Source: Sarcocystis neurona (taxonomy: Eukaryota; Apicomplexa; Conoidasida; Eucoccidiorida; Sarcocystidae). From it: DNA of 64,000 nucleotides. The stretch spans positions 1,022,812-1,086,811 of the forward strand of contig KL647314.1 of NCBI GenBank assembly GCA_000727475.1, written 5' to 3'. Within the stretch, counting starts at the first letter, position 1. Each line of letters opens with the position of its first letter. The translations under genes were made by a program, and so were the position numbers. The notes below the pieces were generated by a model. That model was not told where the DNA came from and made no database searches. It worked only from the letters and a program-made list of their open reading frames with translations. Below are positions 13,201 to 25,151 of the stretch, piece by piece.

Positions 13201-16200
13201 CAGCAGCACCCGGAGAAGGACAGGATGCTGCACCAGTATCGCAGAAAGGAGCAACAGCAGAAAGACTCGCCGAATCCGACGGAGCTGCTAGTTGCAAAGG
13301 TGCTGCTTGGGACAGGACTGGACTGGCATCGGCTCTTTCTTCCCCGCCTGGTGCGGCTACTTCGCCGGAGCGATGTCACGCTGCTGCTGCTGCGGCTCCT
13401 AGTCCTGCCGCTGCTGCTTTTCTCTCTTCTCCGTGTTCTTCTTTTTCTTCGTCTCCATGTTGTGTTGCGTCTACGTCCAGAGCTGCTGCTACTGGGGACC
13501 GTACAGGGCGTGGGCCAGCAACCGTTGCACCGCTGCAGGAGCAGAGAGGGACGGCGGCTGTGGTGGCTCAGCAACGCGGTGCGGACGAAGGAAGCAGCGG
13601 CCGAAACAGCAGGAAAAGCTACGGGCACCGCAGCAGCACAGATCGCCATTTATTCTTTCCCAGCGAAGAGGCGCAGCATGCGGCTCGAGGCAATTGCGCG
13701 TGGCCGGTTGCTGCTGCGATGACTCCCGCTGTTTTTCCGCGCAGCTACTCTGCTGCTGCTACGTCACCAGGGAGCTGTGCAGCGAGTAGCGCAAGGAGCA
13801 ACAGCAGCAGCAATTCGACGTTTGCGCCGGGCGGGGGAAGCACCGGCAGCAGCGGGAGGGGCACCACCGCTTCGCCTGCACCAGGGAGCACCAACAGCAG
13901 CAGCACCCCCACTGCCCTCGCACATCAAAGACGAACAACGAACGCAGCTTGCGAAGCCAATACCAGCAACGACACCAAGCGTGCAGCGGGAGAGAGCAGC
14001 GGCAGCAGTGGACTGCCAGCAGCAGCAGCAGAGCCTTTGGGCGGTGCGAAGACTTGGACCCATAGAGGCAGTGCTGCTGTTGCTACGCCGTCGTCACAAG
14101 TGGAGACGGATTCTTTAGAGGAAGGCACACTGCAGCAGCTTCCAGCCACTATCTGCTGCTCATCTGCTGCTGCCAGAAATCGCTGGCCAACGCATACAGC
14201 AGCTCCACGAGCAACAGCAGCCACAGCACAGGAGGAGGAAGGGCAGGCGCACCTATTTGGCCGACCGCAGCAGCCTGGTCGTGTCCCTGCAGGAGCTTCC
14301 ATTCTCCACGCAGCAGCAGCAGCGGCAGCGGGTGAACCGGCAGCCGGGACGGCAGCAGCAGACGTCGCAGCTGCGAGAAGAACAGCAAAAGCAGCAAGTG
14401 CTGAACGGATGCAACAGGAGATCAGCGAGGCTTGCGGGACCTCGAGAAGGAGCAGCAGCAGCAGCACGAGCAGCAGCAACAGTCGCAGTACTATCAACAG
14501 GTGTAGTAGCAGCAGTTCTGCACTGCAGTCTGATGCATCGGGATCCTTCGCTCGCGGTCCATCTCTCTTCTCTTCCTATACTTCGCTCGCGTCGAATTGC
14601 TTCTCGCCGTATGAATCCTCTAGCAGCCTCACGGCCGACTGTCTCTCTTTTTCTTCTTGCGCATCTCTGCAACAGCAGCAGCGCGCCCGGCAACAGCCGC
14701 CGCAGCCTGAACAGGAGCAGCAGCAACGCATGCAGACGGCGGCGTTTTTCTCGGCGAATGCTCATCCGAGTTCCCCTCTCTACCGTCTGCCTTCTCCACC
14801 AGCGTCTCCCTCTCACCCGGGCCCGGTCCCTGGCAGGGCGTCTCCCAGCACTGCTGCTGCAGCAGCTTCTGCGTCTTCTCTGGCTGCTGCGGCTGCCTCT
14901 CTACTGCTTTTTCCCGCTACGCCTTCGTCTGCTGCCCTGTCGTCTGTTGCTGCAGCCGGCCCAGGCGGGGGACGTGCTGGCGTCGGAGGCTGGAGCTTCA
15001 GCGCCGCACAAGACACGCAGCGGCAGCAGCACGCAGCGGAAACAATCGCAGCAGCAGCATTCCCCCCTGGTGCAGCGTCAGCAGGAGTGCCGTCGATATC
15101 TGAGGCTCCAGCGCACATCGCTGGGCCACCTTCAACCGCGGAGCAAGAACCGCAGCAGCTCCTGCAGCTCCAGAAGAAAGACTACAGCGGCAGCAGCAGA
15201 CCCCCCACCCCGCCCGTTGCGTCGTCGATTCCTCTCGCTTCTTCTCTCTACAACATACGTCCGTTGCCCTTCCCCTCTTCTTCGTCTTCGTCTTCGCTTG
15301 TCCCGTCCTCCTCTTCTTCGTCTTCTTCTTCCTCTTCTCCGTTTCCGCCGTCTTTCGGTGCAGAAGGCGTCGGACGCGCGCCGTCTCTCTGTACCGCCGG
15401 CCGACTTGCCACGCGAAGGAGCGGCGTGGTGTGGAAACACTGCGCGGGGAGTTTATATCACCAGTGGGTCCAGCGGTGGCTCGTCCTCGACGGATTTCTG
15501 CTGAAGTCGTACAACCACTGCAACAGCGTCAAGCCTCGCGTCTCCGTCCCTCTGCAGCACGCAATAGTAGAAGGTACGTGTAGGGCCAGAGAGCCGGGAA
15601 GAGAGCAGCGACCGAAGAAGAACCCGAGGACACGCACACGTCGCGGAAGAGGAAAAGACGCAGAAAGAGGACGAAAAGGGCCGTAAAAAGAAACGGAGAA
15701 GTTTTATGAGAGAGGAACATAGAGAGGGGGAAAGGGACAGAAAGGAGGGCGAAGAAGAGAAGAAGGAAAAGGAGAAGTAAACGGGTGTCTGCAGGGGTGG
15801 ATGGCCTCTCAGGCTCTCTTTTTGCTGCACAGCCCATGCTCTCCCTTTCTACGTTGCTCTCTTCCACAGTACGCCAGAAGATGGCACCCATCCCCAGCTA
15901 GGGACGCACTCCCATACCTACTTCGACTTACCCACATATGATAAAGAGAAGCAACTGTGTGGATCGCTGCACGGCCTCTCAGACGAAAACTTGTTTACAA
16001 ATAGATAAGAAAGCTCCCATATACGGTACAGGCTGCACACATTTTATATATATACATGTGTATATATATGTACACATATATATATACTTGGAGTACAGGA
16101 CACAGGGCTACAATCTATCTAAATACAGACGACAAGTCTTTGTCTCTCTCTCGTTTTCCCCAATATATATATACATATATATAGAGATAGATAGATACAC

Positions 16201-17649
16201 GTGTTGTATATATATACGTACTTGGAGTTTAGTATAGAGGGCTACTATATATCCAAAATACATACAAGTCTTTGTCTCTCTCTCTCTCTCTAGGCAGATA
16301 GATAGATAGAGACACATAGATATACGTATGGACATATGTATATATACACGTATATGTATATATATATGTATATGCATACTTGGAGAACAGTATCCAGAGA
16401 TACGATATACTGAAATACACGCCAGTTTTTGTCCCTCTCTCTGTCTCTTTCTCTCTCTTTCTCTTTCAACACATATACATGTATATTCATGTGGATGGAT
16501 AAATAGATAGATATACGTATGCGTGCATATATACATACAGGCCAAGAGTACATATGTATCCGTATCAATAGAACAAGAACATATGCAGATATATATATAT
16601 ATATATACGACTACGTACAGAGTGATGACAGACTTTTTGAAAAGGAAGTCTCTGCTGCTGTTTCTCGACAAGCGGGACCAGAACGGAATTTCTGTCGTAT
16701 CGCATCTTTCCGTCTGTTGATGATGGAGTCGACGGTGAACGTCTTTCCCCGCCAAGAAGAATATTTCACAGAAAGGCCTCATATATGCACGTACACATAA
16801 ATACTCAGAGACGAGACAGAGAGAAGCACAGACGGAGAGACGTGCTGGTCGCAGTGGCACAGCTGTGTATATATATATGCATGTACGCCTGCGTGCGTCT
16901 CACGTCAGTCTCACGTAGCGTTTTTTGCACAAGGGAGAGGAAGTCAATAGTAGATGTGCGTATTGGCCCGTGTACATTTCTCGTCTGCATTTGGTAGATA
17001 TCTCTGCCACCTTGAGAGAGAGAGTGGCTCTTTTGGGAAGAAGAAGAAGAAGGAGAGGCTTCTACGAGACGCGGGGAGAGAGCTGCGTAGGTGTGTGCAG
17101 TCCTGTGCCTTGCGCAAACGAAAACGTGGCAGCACCAATATAACATATATTTTTGCCTCCACATATATATATATGTGTGTGTAGGCGCAAATATATACAT
17201 ATATGGATATGGATAGATAGATTGAGTAATGTCGTTTTTATCTGTGTGTTGGGATGCCTGTGTGCGTGTCGTTGGTGTGAGTTATTCATACGAACAGACA
17301 AATTCGTGTGTAGGAATGTTTGTGGGTGTGTCTGTGGACCTGTTGAAGATGACAGCAGTTCATGCGTAGCAGGCTGAAAGAAGAAAGGGTCACCTGTCTA
17401 GTAGAGAGAAAAGGAGGGCTCTTGCAGGCCTCAAAGCGTTCCCAACCTCTGCAGACGAACGTGCCACACGCGCTTCTGCTTTTTTCTTCTTCTATTCAAA
17501 GTTTTCGCGTCCCTACGGAGGAACAGGCAGAGACACTCATCGAAGAAGCGCTGCAGTCCCTGCGACCGCGTGGAGCCCAAAGAGCGGTCGACACCGCCCT
17601 GGCTTGCTTCTTTTCTTCCTGTGGATCGCCTTATCAATCGCTCTCCTAA
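7293..17649 (+). CDS. Gene 1: large Ser/Ala/Gln-rich protein with a C-terminal PH domain (multi-exon model)
   Basis: Proposed exons are 7293-7821, 9622-9707, 9960-10073, 11949-15573 and a terminal one from 17502. The ATG at 7293 has a good context (gagccATGg). Donors are GTGAGA, GTGAGT, GTGAGG and GTACGT, and every acceptor follows a pyrimidine-rich stretch. The phases of the first four exons agree (1, 0, 0, then 1 out), joining about 1,451 codons without a stop. Exon 1 carries a nine-residue Ala-rich repeat and then a normal-looking segment with YGWTDHFDEWMKVY. Exon 4 is a 3.6 kb low-complexity exon ending in the start of a PH domain. The terminal segment reads FRVPTEEQAETLIEEAL, the expected last strand and helix of a PH fold, and stops at 17647-17649. 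At least one linking exon between 15574 and 17501 is missing: the phases of the flanking exons do not meet directly. PH domains bind phosphoinositides or proteins at membranes; nothing else indicates a function. Confidence 0.45.
7437..7652 (+). repeat. 27-bp minisatellite coding VGAPSAAAA
   Basis: Units begin every 27 bases at 7437, 7464, 7491, 7518, 7545, 7572, 7599 and 7626. The first six are nearly identical and the last two are degenerate. Each unit is a whole number of codons and, in the frame of gene 1 exon 1, encodes VGAP(S/P)AAAA. The repeat therefore expands without shifting the frame. The reverse strand is also open but gives Leu-rich strings. Confidence 0.9.
8090..9310. repeat. GTA/TAG trinucleotide-rich field (intron of gene 1)
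   Basis: About 1.2 kb is dominated by degenerate GTA/TAG/AGT triplets mixed with occasional CAG and GGA. TAG occurs in all three plus-strand frames, so the field is not translated in that direction. It lies in the proposed first intron of gene 1 (7822-9621). The triplet period and the interspersed CAG units make it look like a CAG tract in which C has often changed to T. Confidence 0.85.
9622..10073 (+). CDS. Gene 1 exons 2 and 3
   Basis: Exon 2 (9622-9707, 86 nt) follows a pyrimidine-rich tgtgtgcag acceptor and ends at GTGAGT. It completes the split Gly codon from exon 1 and encodes GFYKVAACGPLRSKR and about 14 further residues. Exon 3 (9960-10073, 114 nt, 38 codons) starts after ctcccaag and ends at GTGAGG. 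It is rich in Leu/Arg with an amphipathic-helix look (SLLLRVLQEMPALRLL). Both are free of triplet repeats, unlike their neighbours. I do not recognise a family. A later acceptor within exon 3 would give a different frame, so this exon is less certain than exon 2. Confidence 0.4.
10090..11180. repeat. TATATG/TCTA microsatellites in gene 1 intron 3
   Basis: TA, TATATG and a short (TCTA)n run near 10635-10650 dominate this stretch. A segment of ordinary sequence at about 10740-10880 and another at 11040-11180 both contain a similar ataaaaccagtaa motif, pointing to an old duplication of about 270 bp. No exon is seen. Confidence 0.75.
11460..11948. repeat. CTG tract preceding gene 1 exon 4
   Basis: Dense CTG/TGC triplets with two or three near copies of a unit reading gctgttgcgcctcctgtagg (about 11580-11690). 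In the plus direction the tract serves as the pyrimidine-rich side of the acceptor at 11947-11948. Its orientation is opposite to the CAG tracts of exon 4 just downstream. Confidence 0.7.
11949..15573 (+). CDS. Gene 1 exon 4: 1,208-codon low-complexity exon leading into a PH domain
   Basis: A single open frame of 3.6 kb, far longer than chance allows. The first 45 or so codons are of normal composition; then come Gln strings (about 12150-12260), long Ser/Ala/Thr/Gly stretches, Ala runs and a Pro/Ser-rich segment near 15240-15350. From about codon 1,158 the sequence turns conserved: GVVWKH, GSLYHQWVQRWLVLDG and LKSYNH, matching the first beta strands of a pleckstrin-homology domain (W, basic residues, RW-VLDG). 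The exon ends in phase 1 at GTACGT (15574). CAG is read as Gln, Ser or Ala in different parts of the same frame, so the strings reflect DNA-level triplet expansion. Alternative frames over 12730-13720 and 14257-15504 are also open but give Arg/Leu-rich peptides without the PH match. Confidence 0.75.
15574..17501. repeat. Composite microsatellite region between PH-domain exons
   Basis: Contains purine-rich sequence after the donor (15600-15780), several possible acceptors near 15794-15870, and a composite tandem repeat at about 16086-16470 in which TACTTGGAG starts each unit and tctttgtctctctctc ends it. GATA and TA microsatellites lie between. The open segment 16614-16770 might contain the missing PH exon, but its phase could not be reconciled. 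Confidence 0.6.
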
Positions 17650-17689
17650 TTTCTCCCTCTCCGCAGATGTCTCTTTGTCGATGTACACC

Positions 17690-18470
17690 TGTTCACCTAC
17701 ACGTATTTATATACCTGACTACATCTGTATGTCAGTATATATATATATATGGATATATTTATAGTCAGTAGGTCTGCATATATCTATGCATACCTGTATA
17801 TATCCTTATGTGTATGTATACATGTATACCAGGGGATGGCTATGTATATCAAGGTGCACGTGTATTGTCATGTGTCCACCTTCCCATACGTCCTGTGCCT
17901 ATTTTCGTGTGTCTGTTTCAACATGCACATGCTCTGCACGTCTTTCTGCTACGTCCCTATGTAGATGTGTCTAAATTTCCATCTGTCCATTCTCTCCGCA
18001 TGAGTCTATATATTCATATATATATAGGTGCATACATATCTATATATATATGTTTGTAGGTGTTTGTGCCTCCGTGTAACTCTGCAGAGACAAACTTGTC
18101 TGTATATCTGTAGCCACATATTTGTATATTTGCGTTTGAATACGTGTGCCCTACCTACCCACATATATATATATACCCATGTGTGTCGCTGTCTGACTTT
18201 TTTGACGCATGTTTGTATTTAGATGCCCGTGTCTCTTGATATGTGTGTGTATATTTCTGTTTACTCGTACTTTCCATATCTCTTCACACATCTGTATGTA
18301 TATATGCTCATGTGTGTCACTGTCGAACTCTCCAGACGCACCTCTGCTGGTGTATCTATATATATATATGTATATGTGTACAGGCGTAGACATATGCAGG
18401 GGTACGTGTCTGTCTCTGTCTCGGTTTCTGTCTCTCTGTGTCTCCATGTGTCTTTTTCGGCGTCGCATAC
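17690..18470. repeat. TATATG/TGTG intergenic microsatellites
   Basis: Short TA/TATATG runs with TGTATG and TGTGTC-rich DNA lie between the proposed end of gene 1 and the first coding segment of gene 2. No exon is supported. Confidence 0.7.
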
Positions 18471-18839
18471 GCGCTGTGTAGGGCGAAGCCCATTCTCACA
18501 AATGCATGTACATGAAAACGCCCATTTTATAAAATACAACACCTGCTCGTGCCTGGTGGCTGCTGTCTTCCTACAGTTATACCTTGGGTGTTCTGCACGC
18601 CCGCTCTCTCCTGTTCGACGGGCTGCAGCTCTCCTGCCCCTTCCTGCTGAACCTGCAGACTGGCAGTCGGACTCGTCCACGAGCACGGCCTCCCTGTTTT
18701 CCCCCTCGCTGTGCTCTGTATTTCTACTGGTGGTGTGTGTGTGGCAGTGGTGTCTCCGTCTCTATGTGTTCTGTCTTCCTCTGCGAGAGAAGTGTGGGTG
18801 AGGAAGATTACTGCGCGCATGCAGACAGAGGGACGCGGA

Positions 18840-19821
18840 GGTCCATGTTGGAAGGTTCGAAGAAAGCGGCAAGACTTGTTGCTGCAGGGATACTTGCCTG
18901 CACCTTCGGGCTCCTACGTTTCTGCGGCGGCAGTGTTCTTGCTGCTGCTTCTGTGTCGCCGTCCCGATGCTCCTGCTGCTGCTGCTTCTTCTTCGCGTCC
19001 CTTGTTTTTGCCTACGTGCCAGTGCCTCCTGCAGTGTTGCTCTTGCCTCGCTCTCCGTCCTGCGTCCGCGTCTGCCCTCCCGCAGTTGCTGTGCTGCATA
19101 AATATCCTGCTGCTGCTGCGGTTCTCCTGCGGCTGCTGTTTTGCGGAGGATCGTGGGAGCTCCGCCACGGCTCCTGCTGCTGCGACGATTGTGTTGGTGC
19201 TGTTGCTGCTGCTGCACTGCTGCTGCTCTTCGACTGCTCTGCTGTCGCGTCAGGTCTGTTTGCGCCGCCGGATAACGCAGACTTGAGCGGGATGGAAATG
19301 TGGAGCTTCACGGTGCGTTGGCAGCCGTCGCCCGAGTTGTCAGCAGCAGGGGCGGCAGCAGGAGGTGGCGCAGGAGGCAGCGGTAGCGCAGCAGGAGCAG
19401 CAATCGGAGGAGGTGATGGAGAGAGCAGCAGCAGCAGGGGAGGGGGAGCAGCGGGCAGCGCGGACACGAGCAGCAATTCAGGCGCTGCTGCAGGAGGAGG
19501 AGTAGGAGGGGCCGGAGGAGGAGCTGCAGCAGCAGCGGAAGCGCCAGGGGCAAGGGGGGGGGTTGCCTTATGGAAGAGCAGCGGCAACACTGCGATCAGC
19601 AGCGCATGCAGCAGCAGTGACGCTGCGTCTTCTTCTTCTTCGGTTTCTCGAACAGACGTAGGCGCTGCTGCCTCACTCGGAGGACTGCTGATGGAGAGCG
19701 CAGGAGCTGCAGCAGATTTCCTGCATCTCTCTGCAGCCGTGGGATCTGCTGCTGCTGCTGAGGAAAAGGAATGGTGTGTGCTGCACCTCGGCTTGCTCGA
19801 CGAACAAGAGGCTTCCAACTG
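18840..19821 (+). CDS. Gene 2, upstream exon candidate (Gly/Ala/Ser-rich)
   Basis: The frame is open for about 1.2 kb (18584-19825). The 5' part is Leu/Cys/Ala-rich (CTG read as Leu) and may not all be exonic; an acceptor at about 19251-19252 (gtcgcgtcag) would restrict the exon to 19253-19821. That part begins with ordinary sequence (PPDNADLSGMEMWSF), continues with long Gly/Ala/Ser strings, and closes with an ordinary segment before a GTAAGC donor at 19822. Compositional symmetry (ordinary, repeat, ordinary) favours real protein with an internal expansion. Confidence 0.45.
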
Positions 19822-22364
19822 GTAAGCACGACCACCAGCACCTGCTACTCGCTTCTCTTTCGTTTTCTTCTTCCTCTGCTGCAAGTTTCTTCGAACCTGC
19901 CCAGCACATCTTGTACAGAGAGCCACTGATCCATGCATCCAGGTATGGTTTCTTTTATATATGTATTTATACAGATACTCACACAGCCACGCAGAAACAT
20001 GTGTGGATCTATCTATCTATCTACCTATCTATCTGTATCTATATATTAGACGGCTACCCGGCTCTCTCTCTTCAGATCCATGTGAATATCTACCTATCTA
20101 TCCATATATATATATATATATATATATGTTATACGGCACTCTGTGTCTCTCTCTAGGCAAAGCACACCCTTGTGCGTACGTCTCCATATTTATTGTATAC
20201 AAATATATAAATACATTCATACGTATATGTCTAGACCCCTCTCTCTCTAATATACATATATATATATATATATGAATGTATATACATACATATGAGAGGC
20301 TGCTGCTGTTTGCTTCTCTTCTGTATCTCGTTGCTCGACTGCGACCCCACACTCGAGCAGACGATTGCAAGTCGCTCTCGTTTTCTGTATATGCTACTCA
20401 CAGCCTGGTACATCCATGCCTGTGAAGATATACGTAAATAGGCACATACAAAATCTATATGTATGAAGCGGCCCGCGCTTCTGTGTCTCGCTGCGCGGGT
20501 GCTCAAACTTGGTGACTGCTGCGAGCGTGCTGCAGTAAGTGATTTCGCACCTTTCGGCTGCTGCCGCAGCTGTTCGAATCCATTCTGCTGCCGTTGCTGT
20601 TTCTTCAGTTGCTACTGCTGCTATTTCCTCAGCTGCTGCTGCTGCTACTGTTTCCGCAGTTGCTGCTACTGCTGTTTCCTCAGTTGCCGCCGCTGCTGCT
20701 GCTGTTTCCCCAGTTGCGGCTGTTGTTGTTTCCGCAGTTGCTGCTCCTGTTTCTTCAGCTGCTGCCGCTGTTTCCTCAGCTGTTGCTGCTGTTTCCTCAG
20801 CTGTTGCTGCTGTTTCCTCAGCTGCTGCGGCTCTTTTTGTGGCTGCTGCAGCTACTCCTTCTGCTGCGATGTTGGTGCCACTGCTTCTTTGTGGGGCGTA
20901 GGTTGAAAGCGATTAAGGCAGCCATAGCCGCGTGCTGCTTGCAGCCTCCGCCGCTGCGTCTGCCGCGTCTGCGTCTCCCGGGTCCGCAGGTGCTGCTGCC
21001 GCTGTCTCGTCTTCTCAATGGCGTCGAGTATTCCTCTCTTGCTGGCTCTTCTTGTAAGATATATCCACTATTCTAGTGCAGCACGCGGGGTGTCGCACTG
21101 GCCACGTGTACATGCGTAGACTGAAGAACTCCTGGCCTTCGGCTAGACGAAGTCTGTCAGCATCCTAGCATACAAATTTTTCGGAAGCGTCCCCACTCCT
21201 AGAGTCTGCTTCTCAGCTCGACGACACACACGTCGATTTTTGCCCTCTTCCCAGGCGTCTCTTTCTGTGGATGTAAAAGCCGCGGTATGGACGCCGCCGT
21301 GCCAGCTAATTCTCTGCAACTGCCGTGCCTCTTCACGAGACGTGCGGCGACGCAACGTCTCGAAAACGCGCGACCGGCGTCTCTGCGGAGGAGCACCTAC
21401 GCTTGCGTATACACACAGCAAGCACGCCTTCCGGTTTTCTTCTTTTCATCGTTTTTCTTCTCGCAGCGCACGCATGCACATCTTCACGAGAGAGGCACGG
21501 TATTGCGGAGGTTAACCACCCGAAGAGAACGTGTGAAGGGGAAGAGAAAGACGAAGTACCGCAAAAGGCCAGATAGACGCCCCGAGCGACGTGGTAGGGC
21601 ACACGCGCAGGTAGCAGCAGCACACGACGAGGAAGGGCGACGTGCGACGGAAGAAATTTCGTCAGAGACCCACGACCGGCTCCCTCCTCCACGTGTCAGA
21701 AGAAAATGTTCTCCCGCGTATGCCCCTCTTGTAACCATGCGGAAGAAAACGAAGTGCTGCAAGCAAGGGGAACCCGGGCACGCGCGGGGAGACGCCAGAG
21801 AAACACACAGAGAAGAAGAGAGAAAATAAGAGAAAGGAAGACAGTGAGACAAAGAGAGGGGACGAGGAGGAAGATACAGAAGGACAGAGGAAGGGGGGGA
21901 GCGGCAGAGAGAGAGCGCAGCAGCTGAGAGGAGCAGACGCGCTTCATTTTCTGCTGCTGCTGCGACTTGTGTGTTGCAGCAGTGACGCGTCTGAAGCGCG
22001 AGCAGCACCTGCTGCTGCAGCAGGCAGAGGCCGGTTCTTCCTCTTGGCAGCGGGACGCATCTCACCTCCCGCCGCTGCTGCAGCCCCTCGCCCACCGTCT
22101 CGTGAAAGAAGCGAGGCGGGCCCCTGCTGACTCTCCGTCCCCCACGTACGCATGCAGCCACGTCACTTTCCGTCCACGTCTTTGCAAGTGAAACTATGCC
22201 TGCGTTTCGCGACAGAGAGAACTTGAAATATACTTTTCTCTGCGTCTATGCACGTATATCTATACGAGTATTATTTAGTGTATATCCACATATATACATA
22301 TATATGTATATATATACACAGGTATACTCATGTGTGTGTGTGTGTAAACATATATGTACATACG

Positions 22365-22396
<32 letters not shown>

Positions 22397-25119
22397 GGGA
22401 AAGAGACAGATAGAGGTAGAGAGAGAACTCCAAGGTGCTCACATTTGTACATATATACAGGTATAGTCCTGTGTGTGTGCATGCAATATATACATATGTA
22501 AACGAATACACTCGGGTGTATATGGTCGTATATATATAGAGAGAGAGAGAGATATGATGTCCTGTATGTATACACATGCAAACCTGATATATATATATAT
22601 ATGGTAGTAATCCTGGGTATGTATATCTGTATATGTATAAAGATATAGTCCCGTGTGCGTGTATATATATATATATGTATATATGAGTACTCCTCGGTGC
22701 ACATATTCATGTATATATATGTATATACCTCTGGACAGTTGTGGATACACGTGGTACGGTACACTCACACGTGCATATATAAAAGAGTACCTGTATTGTA
22801 GATGTCTCTGCACGTATTCTTCGTATTTGTCCTCGTCTCGATATACTTGTGTATCTATATTAGATCGGTGTCTACGTCTCTTCTTCTCTCGTAGCCCTGG
22901 TGGCTGTCGGCCGTCCGCGCGAAGCGTCTGCTGCGACGCTGCGTCTGCTGCCGGACTGCGTCTGCTGCGGGAGTGCTGCTGTCCCCCAGGTCCACTGCTG
23001 TTTTCAGCCACGTCTGCTGCTGCTGGAGTTCAACGTCAGCTTCCTGCTGCTACCCGCAGTGGGTGCGGCTGCGGCTGTCGCACCTCCTCTGTAGGCGTGC
23101 GTGTCTCAATGCATGCATCATCTCTGGTCTTCTTTTGGGGGAGAGTTCGTAACCGCTGCCACAGGGTCGACCGTGAAGTGACGCAGAGTCGCAGGCGGCT
23201 GCTCGCTACACGAAACGGTGGCAGAGACGCACACTGCTGCAGCTGCTGAACGCGTGCGCTGCCCTGCTGCTGTCCGCTGCTGCAGCTGCTCTGCTCTGCT
23301 CCTCCTCCTGCTGCCGCCCGGCTCCTGTTTTTTTACTGCGGTGGCTGCTGCTGCTCCTTTCGTTCACCTGCTGCTGTTAATGCGCCGCTCACCAGGCTGC
23401 TCCTGGTGCTGCTCTGTTGGTTCATTTGCTGCTGCTGCTGCCGCTTCGCTGCTTGCCCTGGTGCTGCCGCTCCGGCTCCGTCCGTTTCCGTGCTGCTCCG
23501 CTGCTTGCCCGGGTGTTGCTCCTGCGGCTCCGCTCGTTCACCTGGTGCTGATCATGTTGTGCACCGACTGTCGCTGCCGGTCTTGCTGCGTTGATGTGGC
23601 TTTGCTGCGCATGCGGCTGCTGCAGCGAGTGGCTGCTTGTGGGATGTCAAAACGGATGCCGCACGTTCGTCCACGCCTCCAACGTCCGCCGCTGGTGCCG
23701 ACACGTCGTTCTTCCTGCGCCTCTCGTATGTGTTCACCCCCTCTTGCAGCAGCAGCAGTAGCAGCAATAGCAGAACGACAGCTGCAGCAGGAGCGGTAGG
23801 GACAGAAACAACAACGGCAGCTGTAGCAGCCGCACTCACAGAAGCAGCAGCAGCAGCAGTATCTGCAGCACCAGCGGCAACAGCGAAAGCAGAAGCAGAA
23901 GCCGCAATAGCAGCAACAACACTAGCAGGAAGACTCCTAGCAGGAACACCACTCCTAGCAGCAACAGGAGTGGCAGAAGCAACGGTCCTAGCAGAGACAG
24001 TCCTTCCAGCAGTGGCAATGGCAGCAGAGCAACATCGGTAGGAACAGGGGAAGAGCAGCAACAGGCGAACATGGTGTGGCTTCTGCGAGCCGTGCTGGTG
24101 CTACAGTCCCAACGAGAGAGAGCAGCCGGATGTGTTCTCCCTTGGCATATCGTACCTTCGAGAAAGGCAGCTCTTTTTTTCCCGCAGCTTTACTTCTTAT
24201 CCCTAGCTTCGTGAGCAGCCTGTCTTGAAGCGCGGCAGATACACAGCATGCAAATTTTTGCTACCAGTGACAACTGTGGAAGCGACGTCAACCCGCCCGT
24301 ATGCTAAGACCCACCAGAGACGCAGCTTAAATTACTGCGCTTCTTGCCCAGAGCTGCACACGCAGTTCAACAACTCATCGCTACGAACACTACACATATG
24401 TTTGTCCCGGAGGGGCACATACATATATATATATATATATATATATGTTGGTGCCGAAGGGGTACTTATATATGTGTGTGTATATATATATATATATGTA
24501 TGTATATGTTTGTGTCGGAGGGATACTTGTACATATATATATATGTAGATCTCCGCAGATATCTACATGTGTGTGCTGTCGAATCAAGTAAATGAAATGC
24601 CGTACCTGTGTAGTTATACATGTACCCACTACTATATATATGTACATATATACGGTGAAAAACGCACGTCTGAACAATCTCGGTCTCTACATCCGTACAC
24701 ATACACATATGTAGGACTAGGGATATGTAGGTATTTTTGTGTATTTGTATCGCGATACGTCCTCCTTTCTTCTGTGTTTATCTCTGTCTTTCTTGGGGTG
24801 TGTGAATCTTTATCTATTTTCGTGTATAACGGGAAGAGTACATGCGGAGATAGACTACGTATGTGAAGACGATGCAAGGACGCGGGGGCTGGTGCGTGTG
24901 TGTGTGGAGAAGAAGGCAAATGCGAGAGCGCCAGTGCCGGTAGACGCATGGGGCGATATGAGCCGAGGACTCGTACGACAGCAAGGGCTTCGCCCTATGC
25001 GTGCGCGTTTAGATCAATGCTACACGAGTCGGCCATACCTCCATCCCACGCATATACGCGTATACTTGTCTCCATACGTTTGCATGAGAAGGTGAAGGAG
25101 AGGGAGAAAACACGCCTCC

Positions 25120-25151
<32 letters not shown>

